DNA from: Trochalopteron elliotii
Lineage: Eukaryota; Chordata; Aves; Passeriformes; Leiothrichidae
Assembly (NCBI GenBank): GCA_024734555.1
Contig: JANPWX010000010.1
Span: 3,353,066 to 3,417,065 of the forward strand
Direction: 5' to 3'
DNA length: 64,000 nucleotides
Shown piece by piece: positions 9,961-20,500 of the stretch. Position 1 is the stretch's first letter. Each line of letters starts with the position of its first letter. A program made the position numbers and the translations under genes. The notes under the pieces were generated by a model that saw only the letters and a list, made by a program, of their open reading frames with translations, was not told the origin of the DNA and ran no database searches.

Positions 9961-11726
9961 ATAATGCCTAGCTGTTATACATCATGGTCTGTCATTAGTT
10001 TTTAAAATGCATTATAGAAGTGGGAAATGAAGGAACAAGAGAAATCACAACAACTTGCAGTGCTGCTGATCACGTCACCATCAGATTTGATCATTTGAGT
10101 TCTTAGCTCCCCTTGACCAACAAATTAATTTCATCTTGTGGGTTTTTTTATAGGTTGAGCTTTGCTTCCTTCGGAAAGATGACAAAATGCTGCTGTCAAG
10201 AAGTTTGTATCTTGTTTTATTTTCTAGATACTCAGAAAGTGCTCTGTAATTTTGGGCTTCCTTAAATGATGACTCAGAGACCAAGGATGTAGGTAATGAG
10301 AAATGAAAAAATGATTAGTATCTGTGAGGCATCTAAGGCTAGAAAAAATGCTGGCATTTTCACAACGCATTTTCTTCCTTTACCTACAATGACCTCATTT
10401 ATTTTATATGAGTTTACTGACAGAATGTGAAACATTTAGCCATGTTTCTGTATTAATGAAGTATTAATGAAGTAAGTCTAAACCATATTGTCTTTTTTTT
10501 CTTCTCCTTTTTTTAGTCTATAACTGGAACACTTGATATTTTGGTCATCAGACACAAAGAAATGCTGTCTAGTCTCAGTCTCCTGGATTAGGCTATGAGA
10601 TCTGAGCTAGCTGCATGCAATCATTCTGCATTCAGACAACCCTAGTTCAGTTTTACAGAAAGATCTGTGTTGTTCTTGGACTGGTCAAGACTGTACAGCA
10701 GCATAGTGATTTCTGTGTGATTTGGGATTTGACTAGACAAGACCCTCCTGACCAGACCTTGCTGGGCTTGGAGGTAGTTTTGATGCATCTGCTCAGACAA
10801 CCTTGGTTATTGACCCAAGCTGATCAACTGCTACAGAGCTCTGGTTTTTTATGCTTTTCAGGACTCATTGTTTATGAGCTTTGGGCATTTTTTGACTTTG
10901 TCTATGCTATCTCAGCCCTCCCATATTTCTGGATAACGGAGAATTGATTGTAGGCTAGCCTGAAGTAAATGGTAACACGATGGCTTTAACTACAAGGAAA
11001 ATCTGGCTTTCAGACTTTCTGAACCTCTCATACATCTCCAAGTCTGGGTCTTCATCCTTAATAAAAAGAAATATTCTTGGAAATCATCTTACGACATCTG
11101 TAGAAATGCAGCAATCACAGCTTTAGACATTTCATACATACATAACTGACTAATTTTTTACATCACTGTTCTGTGTGCTGAAGGAAATGAAGCAAATACC
11201 ATTTTCTTGAATACATACATATAAACATATGTAAGTGTCAGTGTGTGTCTGTCCACCTTACACACAATAACTTCCAATTCTTTTGGCTACTTTCATCCAT
11301 GTTGGAAAAAAAGATCTAAAATAAATACAAAATAGATCTAATTACTTTTAAGGAATTTAGCTACTAAGCAGGTCTGAAAAAAGTATTTCTGCTCCTTTGG
11401 TGCTGCATCATTAGCAGTGATTTCATTCTGAGAATAGAGCGCTTTCATAGACACACAAACTCCAACATAATATGCAGCTAAAATGTAGCTCTTAGTAGAT
11501 AAGTTTTCTTTAAGAATGCAGGTTTGGTAGTTTCTGCTCATGGAATAATTTATTCTACAAATATCAGGGCTGGCTTTTAAACATCTTGGATGCAATAAAA
11601 CTCATACTCTGCTAGAGCATCATAATTACAATTCCGAATAAATCTCGAAAAGGTTATATTCTGGTAAGTGGCGAGGCTGTCCTTGCCTGTTCCTGTTGAC
11701 TGGAGTAGTCTGACTAAAAGACACAT
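9961..11726. other. Intergenic DNA, nothing recognised
   Basis: AT-rich single-copy-looking DNA. It has a small tandem duplication (GTATTAATGAA, about 10449-10470). Open frames are short and without motifs. Confidence 0.5.
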
Positions 11727-11834
11727 TTTGAGCCACCTGGTCCAGTGGAAGGTGTTACTGCCCATGGTAGGAGTTTGGAACTGGATGAGCTTTAAGGTCC
11801 TTTCCAGCCCAAACCATGCTGGGATTCTGTGATT
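11727..11834 (+). repeat. CR1 3'-tail fragment
   Basis: Sense CR1 end: 'cacctggtccagtggaagg', 'ggaactggatgagctttaag', 'tccagcccaaaccatgctgg', finishing in ATTCTGTGATT. About 110 bp. Confidence 0.8.
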
Positions 11835-12890
11835 TCAAGACTTGGAATTTGTGTTTTCCTTTCCATTGGAGTCTCTGACCTGGAAAGGAAAACTTCAATT
11901 TCTGGCACAAACCTGCATCTTCCCATTTGTGCAAATCTTAGGAGATTTATTAGGCAGTATTATGCAAAGATGATGCTACTTGCCTTCAGCTCATTCTTGT
12001 TTAGGAAGGCATTAAAAGGAGAAAAAAATTTTCTAGCTGTCTTGTTCTGTTCAGCGTAATTGTTTTCAAGTACTCGAGATTTACACCGCTTTGAAGAATA
12101 ATAGGAAACTGCAAGTGAGAAAAAATTCAGCCGTGATAACAGGGAAGAAACATTTCTATCTATAGGGAGGTGGAAAAAACAGCCTTTGCAGATCTGCTGG
12201 AAATAGGTGTTACAATTCAGTGCACACCAACCATCCTCCTCGGCAAAGGTGTTCCTGGTATTCTGAAAGCAAACTGTAGCACACGATTTTCTGGGAGAGA
12301 GCAGAACAAGGAGGCCTTCGTTCGTCTTCACCAAACTGCCTGGTCCCAAGCGCCTGTGTCCAGAATGCATCCAAGACTGGGAAGCTTAACAAGTGCTAAA
12401 CAAGTGCTAAACAAGTGCCTGCAGCCAAAACCGAGCCCAGTGCGACAGAGGGCCAGGAGCAACCCTCATCCTGAAGTGGCTTGGGTGTGATTTTTCAGCG
12501 ATTTCCTTGCAGGCAGTCTTATGGATCAGATTCTTTTATTCTTTCTCGCCGCAACATGCAGCCGCAACTGGATGCGTTGCTTTTCAGCTGCACCCCAGAG
12601 ACATTTTATTTTCTATTTCTAATTTGATCCGAGGATTTTCAAACAGATAAAATTTACTGCTTTTCATGGAAATCTTCAGGCAAAGAATTATAATCGCTGT
12701 AATATCAAAAACAGCGGCCAGGCCCGGGGATCTGAGTAATGGCACTCGCAGTGTTGGGGTGCAGGTGGCTGCTGTACTCGAGGGAGCAGAAACACCCCGG
12801 AACGGCTGTGAGGGGGATGTAGGTGCGGAACTTAATCCCTTATTGCTCCTTACAGGCGGTTCGCTACAGTCCCGCGCGTCCGTTTTAAGT
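11835..12890. other. Distal upstream flank of EMSY
   Basis: No gene. Contains a three-unit 11-bp tandem repeat (AACAAGTGCTA) at about 12387-12419. CpG density begins to rise from about 12,700 into the EMSY island. Confidence 0.45.
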
Positions 12891-13141
12891 TAGAAAACTG
12901 CAAACGGCCAAATGGGGTCGGGGTGATGTTCTTCCCTGCCAGATTTCGTTCCAGGAGTGGCGGCCAGCTGTTAATTCCTGGAGTTCGGGGTACGCAGCTG
13001 CGTTCGAACCTCGCAGCGCGCCCGAGCCCGGGCAGAGAACGCGCAACCTGTTTTGTCCCCTTCGGTTGCCCGTACCCGCCCGCCGAGCCATGGCGGGAGA
13101 AGGTGGGCGCCGCTCCCCACGCTTCGAGAAACACACAGAGA

Positions 13142-13160
13142 ACTATCATTCCCGGCATGC
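13142..13160 (+). promoter_or_regulatory. ZNF143/THAP11-type element 1
   Basis: ACTATCATTCCCGGCATGC matches the long ZNF143/THAP11 (SBS) consensus ACTACAATTCCCAGCATGC at all but three positions. It lies in the EMSY CpG island. Binding is inferred. Confidence 0.6.
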
Positions 13161-13249
13161 TCCTTGTCACCGCGCGTGCGTAGTGTTTACTCGCGTGCCC
13201 ATCTTGGCACCCACTCCTTCCAGCTCCTCACGGTCGAGGGGCGGCAGAG

Positions 13250-13268
13250 ACTACAATTCCTAGCGTAC
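13250..13268 (+). promoter_or_regulatory. ZNF143/THAP11-type element 2
   Basis: ACTACAATTCCTAGCGTAC has a perfect ACTACAATTCC core of the ZNF143/THAP11 element with a degraded right half. It is about 108 bp from element 1 in the same orientation and just upstream of the presumed EMSY start. Confidence 0.6.
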
Positions 13269-13301
13269 TTCGCGGCGCCCGCGCATGCGTAGCGCTCTTG
13301 T

Positions 13302-13312
13302 CCGCCATCTTG
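13302..13312 (+). promoter_or_regulatory. YY1-type site at the presumed EMSY start
   Basis: CCGCCATCTTG is the reverse of the YY1 consensus CAAGATGGCGG. In CpG-island promoters it usually sits at or just downstream of the start of transcription. Confidence 0.6.
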
Positions 13313-13430
13313 ACCCGAGTAAACGGCGTCGCCGCCGCCACTAAACAAACCTGAGCGCGGCATTGGCGAACGGTGTGTGGGGGGGTGCGGCTGCTGCGGA
13401 GCCTTCGATGTACTGGGCACGGCCGGGCAG
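13310..13430 (+). other. EMSY: EMSY exon 1, non-coding (5' UTR)
   Basis: Inferred first exon inside the CpG island. It ends at 13430 with CGGGCAG followed by the donor GTGGGT at 13431. The start is uncertain and set from the YY1-type site. It joins exon 2 at 14442. No translation start with homology lies in this exon. Confidence 0.5.
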
Positions 13431-14441
13431 GTGGGTCCTGCTCCCCGCCCCACCCGGGGCGGTCCGCCTCGGGGAGAGGGGCCGCTCTGTTTCCGGGACG
13501 GCGGGGATCCGCCGCCCCCTTTACGGGCCCAGGGCAGCGCCCCGCCCCCCGCCCGCCCGCGCCGGCCCTCCGCCCGATGCGGGGAAGCAGCGCCAGCCGC
13601 CGCCCGCTCCCTCTCTCTCTTTCCTCGATCGCGGCGGGGACGCAGCGCCGCTGGCTCCGGCCGGTCCCCCGTGCCCAGGGCCCGGGAAGGGCGGGCGGGG
13701 AGTGCCCGTGTGGCGGCTGCCTTCGGGCGCCCTTGTAGGAGACCCTCCCCTCCTCCAGCCCCCCGCTGGAAGCTGCGACGGCGCCAGGGCTTTTGTTCCC
13801 GGTGCCCACCCCACTGTCGTGCCGTTCCCTGCCCAGCCCAAGCCCCGCTTGCCCAGCTCGTCTCCGGCTGATCTTTTTTCCTTTATTATCCTCGTCGCAT
13901 CGGGGAGATGCTCCCTCTCTCCCCGCCATCCCCGGAATTTCGCTTTGTTGGGATCGAGGTGTTCCCGTGTTTGGCTTATTTTGCGGGGGAGGGGGCTGGT
14001 GTTGGTATGTGGAGAGCGAATTTTCACACACGATGTTTTTGCCATCCTGTCATATAATATAGGCTGGCGCAAAACGCATTCTCTGGGGGGAAAAGGGGAG
14101 CGTGCGGTTCACTGGAAGAATTCTTTTAATAGGTACTCCGCATAAAGAGAGGGAGGAGACTTGAACGTCAATTCGAAGAGCGTTTCAGCGTGAAAAAGAA
14201 AAAGGCTTGAGAAGGAGATAGGAAACTCTGTGAAAAGGCTTGGGTGATGCATTTGAGCTAGAGAGTATAGGAAGTTCATGCCCTTGTGAAGCTGCCGAAT
14301 TCCTTCATGCCACTACAAAGATTGGGGAGGGGATGGGAGCAAATATGTTGGTGAAGTTGTGAGCAGACTGAGAGGAGTTTACATTAATCGGCTTGGGAAA
14401 TCAATAAATTATGGGCTTGAGTATTTATATTCCTTTTCCAG
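13431..14441 (+). other. EMSY: EMSY intron 1
   Basis: The first half is still CpG-island DNA, then the sequence becomes AT-richer. It ends in a good acceptor, TTCCTTTTCCAG, at 14430-14441. Open frames over the GC-rich half are shadows on both strands. Confidence 0.5.
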
Positions 14442-14550
14442 CAAGGCTGAGCTCTGTGGGAGCACAGACACAAGGGAAGGATGCCTGTGGTGTGGCCAAC
14501 TCTTCTGGACCTCAGTAGGGATGAGTGCAAGAGGATCCTTCGCAAACTGG
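14442..14550 (+). CDS. EMSY: EMSY exon 2 (start codon at 14481)
   Basis: The acceptor TTTTCCAG ends at 14441 and 39 nt of leader precede the ATG at 14481. It encodes MPVVWPTLLDLSRDECKRIL and onward to residue 23 plus one base, donor GTACAG. The leader has no earlier ATG in the exon, and the protein start matches human EMSY. It opens the ENT domain. Confidence 0.93.
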
Positions 14551-17500
14551 GTACAGTAAGATACAATTTGTGGGTCTGTATTTTGCTCTTTTAAGATTTT
14601 CCTTCTAGCTGCTTGCATGAAATATTTTAATATTTCTACAGGCAATAATATATCTACAGGCAACTTGCAAGTAATTTCCTGTGTTTTCCATGTGTCATTG
14701 GTTTGACAGCCCTGGCTTAAAGTTATGTTTAGCTGACACTTAGCTCTAGCAATACGAGTAGAGAAGAACTGTTTTGATTTGGTTGGATCTCTCTTGGATG
14801 TCCTGTCTGCTGTGTTGCAGGGCTGGGTTTTTCTGTCACTATTAACATGCAACAAAATTTTCTGTGAAAGGAGAACCTTTGGGGTTGGGTTTTTTGGGGG
14901 TTGGTTGGTTGTTTGTTTTGTGTGTGGTTTTTTTGGTTGTTTTTTTTTTTTTCCCCCCCAATTCTGTATTAGACACTTTTTTGTACCCCCAAAAAAACTA
15001 GTGGAATCCTGGTTTAACTGGTACTATAGGGATGAATTAATGTAACTAAGTTGTTATTATGAAGACATAAAACAAGATTTTAAAAAATCCTGTTTGTGGT
15101 TTGCAGTTACACAGGTAGTCAGGGAAGTGGGAAAATGATGTCCTCACTCAACTGCCATAACCACGGGAGCCTTTTTCATTGTTTCAAATGTAGCTCAGTA
15201 TTTGAGGCCCCTGCCCAAGAGATAGACACCAGGAGATATTTTTGTGCTCTATCCTTGTAGACCTAAGTGTATGAGGAGAGATGCTTCTGTGTTTTGGAAA
15301 GTAATAAAAACATTTGCTTTTTCCTCATATATCTGCTTTTGGCTACTGCAGGGGAGAGAATCGTATGTTAGACTTTTGATCTGATCCAGCATAGTTGGTT
15401 TTGAGTTCCTATAGCTGAATTTGTGTAATTAAGGATTTGGGGTTTTGCTAATTAAATGATACTAGATGAGGGGAAAAAAAAGCCTTAGATTTTCCAGAGT
15501 TTCTTCTGAGGATCATAATCTAGAAGACGATGTCAAGAAGATAGTTGAAGTTCCCTCTAACTTTCTGTGACTGTCAAGTGACAGCTTTTCTTGTTCTCAT
15601 TTTGCTTGACTGCTAAGAGATGGTGTGTTGTATTTCTTAACTGTGCCAAGGTTCTTGTATGTTGTGGAGCCATCCACTTTCTTTTTGGGAGTTGAGAATT
15701 TATTTTCCCTCCCTTTGGCCTTTTTATTTCATTTCTTGGGAATATGGAATTTGTGTGCTGTTGAACCGCTGATGCAGATGTTGCACACAACATTGCAACA
15801 ATCTGTTAAGGTGACAGCCCTAATTCATAAGCGAGGCTCAAGAAGTACAAAAACTAGGCGAAAGTTCAGAGTGCCAAAAGCTTTTGACCAGATCCGTGCT
15901 ACTAAGTTTCATTAATGTAGCTGTGCTGGCTGGAAGCATGTAAAAAGCACTTCCACCTGAGCTGACAGTGTGTGCTGGTGCGGCTGAGACAAACAGAACT
16001 GCAGCTACACCTCCTTCAATGACATAATCTAGGCTGACAGGAAGGAAAAAAATTCGAAACATAATCATTTTTGTTTTGCTGGCATGAGCTGTGTCCCCAC
16101 AAGGGGGCCCTGCCAGCAGCGTAAGGCCGAGGCGCTGCTCTGAGCTGAGAGGAGGCACACCATGGGACTGGGGAGGAAGGAGCACAGGCAGCAGGAGCAA
16201 TAGCTGTGTGACTGTCGCATTCAGCAATAGCCACCTGCTTTAGAGGGTCCTGCTTTTCCAGCTCACAGCCCAGCATCTAATTTAGCTAATGGGACAGCCA
16301 GTAGTACTCTGTAGGGAGTGAAGCAGGGATGTAGGTGAGGCTGAAATGCATCTTGAGTTATGCAGGACCTGGTGTTGATCGTGGTTTATTACTGAACACG
16401 GTGATGATGGTAGCACCCAACACTAGCAATAATGGTACTTACTTGCCAAACCCATTTTAGCTATATTCTCTTTTTGTGTTGGAAAGAGAGCACCAGTTAG
16501 TGATTGCTGCATAAACACAAAGGAGTGGAAGTTACAGCTGTTCTGTAATCCTTACTAGTTTCCAAAAGACCAGAATGTGCATTTTTACAGCTCTAGTGTG
16601 GAAGATCTTTATTTATAATGCAGAAAGGAAAAAAAGTGTGCCCTTGATAAATAATTATATGGATGCATCTGAGAATTACTTTAAGTTGTTAACAGAGGAA
16701 AATAATTAGTATCATAAATATTGTAACATGGTTGTCTAAATAAATGTTGATATTAGTAATAACCATTGCATTAATTAGTGAGTGTTTTGTAACTGAAGCT
16801 GTAAATGCTTCTCTAGGTCACTCAGCATCCCTGTGCAGGCTGCATAGTTAACCAAAATGACTCTGCTTTTTGTTTTATCTGCTAAATTGGGACAGGAGAG
16901 CAGAATTTCTTTTCAGCATAATTCCTTGATTTCATGTGTAAAGTAGTTCTTTGGAATCCTAAACTGAAAGCTTTTCAGAATAGCATGAGCCTTTTCTTTT
17001 GCAGCAAACTTCGGCAATGTTAGGTTTTGGCCTGCACTTTTTATTCTTGGTTTTGGTTAACTGGGATCTGTTTGGTTAACTGGGATTGCTGAAATGTCAA
17101 ATGAAAGGCACCTATGTAAGGATCAAAAGAATTTTTGATTCTGGTTTCCCTAAACCATGTGAAGCAGAGAATAGCAAGTCATTCCTTGCCAAATTAGCTT
17201 TATTTGAAGCCAGTTAGGCTTCATTATTTGCACTAGGTGTATCTTCACCCTGTTTAGTAGGATGGAATTCAAAAATATCAGTAGCCTTTTTATGGTTCCA
17301 ATTTTTTAAACTGCTGATGGCATGACATCACAGTCATCTGGAATTTTATATTTCTGGTAAATCAGAGTTGCATTTTTGTGAGTTAGTCTTTGTGGTAGCT
17401 CTGTGTTTAAGAATAGCTGGATTGTTTCTTTTGTGTTGAGCAGGTTTAATTAAGTGTGTTACATTTCTGTCAGATTCAAGCAGTTGTACCATATCAAGTA

Positions 17501-20500
17501 AATAGGCACAAAAGATTATGATGATCATATTTAACAAACTAGAGCTGATATTCTCCATGCTAATTAAAGAAAGGCATTCCAAAAAAAACCAGTTGCTCTT
17601 TTGATAGTGTATTTCTTTTCCAAGGCAAGCTTTTCCATAGAACTCTTAATAATGATACGTGTTAAGAGAATTCTGAACCACTTTCCAAACACTTTCTTCA
17701 AGCTTTTTGCTGAAATTGTCAGGTCAGAGAGAGCTTGACACGTGCATTTGCGTTTGTAAACTAGATAATCTTCTGTGATGAGTTAATTGTTTCATAGGAC
17801 TGTTTTATGCTGCAGAGTAATTGACTGAGAAAGTTCCAAATCATCAATCTCTTTTGAAAAAGCGCTAAATAACTGAAAGACATGTTCTTCTTAATGATTT
17901 TGAAAATTATTAGAATACTGTCGGTAATATGGAAAACAGCATTTTTCCCCCTTTTTGCTGTGAGCATTAAATAGAAATATTATTCGCTCTCATTCTTCAG
18001 AACTGGAGGCCTATGCAGGTGTCATCAGTGCCTTACGTGCACAGGGAGACCTTACGAAAGAGAAGAAGGATCTTCTTGGAGAACTCTCTAAAGTGCTTAG
18101 GTAACCCTGATGTTTTTAAACTAAGAACTGTGATCTGTTTTCTTTTAAGGTGTTACATGCTTTTTCTTTCACAACCTAAATCTGAATTTGGAGAAGTAAT
18201 TCTTCATGTTGTTGAGGTTTCATTCCTGTTCTCCTTGGAGTTTTAATAAGGAAAACTACCATCCTTTAGTGGTAGAAGCCTTGCTGGTTCGTTGGTGCTT
18301 TATGGGATACTGAGTGTTAAAAGGGTTACAGCCAAGTCGTGAATGTACACTGGCTTGTGGTTTTGTCAAGGTAGAGCTCCAAAGTCTTGGAGCCCAGGGT
18401 ACGTCAAGAAAGAATGCTGCATGTTCTGTGTGAAATTTTCTGCCGTATCTTTTAAATGTATTGCTCTCATTAGAAGGTTGGATTCTAGCTGTTTTTCAAG
18501 GATACCCTGTGAACAGTAACGTTCTTTTCATTCTTTAGTAATGAATTAAATCAATTTTTGAGCAATAATAAGATTCATTTTCTCTGTGATAGCAAGGGTT
18601 AAGTGGCACTCTCTTAAATGTGAAGTCCTGTTCTCTTTCTTCTCTTAGATTATTCATAAGTTTAATTTTAGCTGGAATTTTTAGATGAGTGTTCATGTCT
18701 TCCTCTGATTAAAATATATTGCTTCATTGTTTTTTTAATAGTATTTCAACAGAGCGACATCGTGCTGAAGTTCGGAGAGCAGTTAATGATGAGCGACTAA
18801 CAACGATTGCACACAAGTAAGTTCTACGTCATTTTGTCACTGATTTCCAAAAGTACCTTTTGGGAAATCCATTATGCTTTAACTGAATGGTAGAATTTTG
18901 AAGATTGATGATGGTTTAAAGAACCGGTAGTTAAAACACTGTGTGGATGAAGGAATTACTGTATCAGATCTACAGGGACCTAGAAACAGTTATTTAGTAC
19001 CACTACACTTTGGATCCAACGCCATCCCATTCACTGTACAAATACAGTGTAAGAAACAGGTTTTTGGCATGGAGACCTTTCTGTAAAATAAACTGGAATA
19101 AACAGAGAATGGAGAAAATAGAGAAGCTCTTAAGTAGGATGGACATGTTTGATTCCGTTTGTTTGTTTTGCTTTTAGTTTTATTTTAATCAGTTTGGAAA
19201 GGCTGTATTAAGAGCAAAGAGAAAACTACCTAGGAAAGACAAAGAGAGGAAAAGTGGTGCAGATTAGTGGAAAACAGTGTATCAGCATAGAAAGGAAAAA
19301 GTGTTCAGTGTAGAAAAAGCTGCAGCAAGGTAATGACATCAGTGTCCACCACTCTCTGTGATGCAGCTGCTGTGCTGGCATCAGCTGGGCTGGTGGCTCC
19401 TTGGATTTGCTTTTTACAAGCTCCATGTGATTTTGATAGGTGGGGGAGCAGTAGATCAATTGGTTATGTATGTTTGATAATTTAAGTGTCTTACTGTTAA
19501 GGACAGTCTTTAAACAGAGCTGCATTGTAAGTGTCTGTATTATTTTCTTTTTCTGTGTTACAACTGTTGACTTTTTAAGTTTGACTGTTGTAGTTTAGGT
19601 GTTGTGAGGAGGAAAGAAAGGAAATAATATGAATAGCAGGACACTTGGAGTTAGCTATTGTTTGATCCAAGTCTAGTCAAAATCAGCATACTTGTTTACT
19701 GCTGTAGAAGGCCTTTGAAGTTTTAATTTCCAAGTTTAAAGATTTAGAAGTATGCTGTTCACCAAACCAAACCCACAAACTTCCTTACACCTCTTTAAAG
19801 AAATGAATGGGGAATAATGAAGAGCATATAGTTGTCGAATCATGATTCTTTTCCTGAATCAAGTTTTCCTTTTAAGTAGTACTTCTGGTCTTAGCATTTT
19901 GCTGAACATGAATAGTTTGTCCTGAGGTGTTGCACTTCAATGAAATATTATAATCCACACAAGGTGCAATTTTGAAGTGCTTCTTTTCTTTATTTTTCCT
20001 TTGGTGGTTCCTTGTGAGTGATGGTTGGTAATATAGTATTTGACTTACATAATTCTCTTAACTCATCAGGAAAGCTTATTTTGCTAGTTTTTGTACCCTT
20101 TATTTTTTGTTTTTAAAATGTATTTTTACCTCAGCTTATGTGGCTCTCTTTATATGATCTGCATACATGTATGAGGAATGCTGAAGCATATCAAGATTTA
20201 ACAACAGAGCAGATACTCTGCATTTTACAAACTACTTTGTAGTGTCTCTTGCTGCTACTTGCTTGAAAAATTTCCTGTAAGAAGTTATTTTTTAGAATAT
20301 ATTAATACATTAAAAGGGTTGATTTGCTTAAGAACATTACAGCATTGAAAAATAATTTGCCATTTTGGTTTTGCTGATTTGACAATTGACTCATGTAGAA
20401 CAGTCAAAAATATTTCTCCATCTAGATAAGAACAGTGTTTTTATGAAGCATTTTAGTGTGGGTGTAAGTACTAAGGTTAAGAGGAAATTAGAGCAGAAGA

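Larger units (their letters stand above)
12890..13780 (+). promoter_or_regulatory. EMSY: EMSY CpG-island promoter
   Basis: A strongly GC- and CpG-rich block at the 5' end of EMSY with no TATA box. It carries two ZNF143/THAP11-type elements (13142-13160, 13250-13268), NRF1-like sites (CGCGCGTGCGT at 13171-13181; CGCGCATGCGT at 13280-13290) and a YY1-type CCGCCATCTTG at 13302-13312. That order is typical of housekeeping promoters, and the YY1 site usually lies just at or after the start of transcription, which places the start near 13,290-13,320. The open frames on both strands here are GC-rich shadows. Confidence 0.8.

Noticed and set aside
11960..12370. 136-codon minus-strand open frame upstream of EMSY
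   Set aside because: No recognisable domain and overlapped by a 106-codon plus frame.
13228..14145. Open frames of up to 267 codons on both strands in the EMSY CpG island
   Set aside because: Overlapping GC-rich shadows on opposite strands. The true EMSY start, supported by homology, is at 14481.
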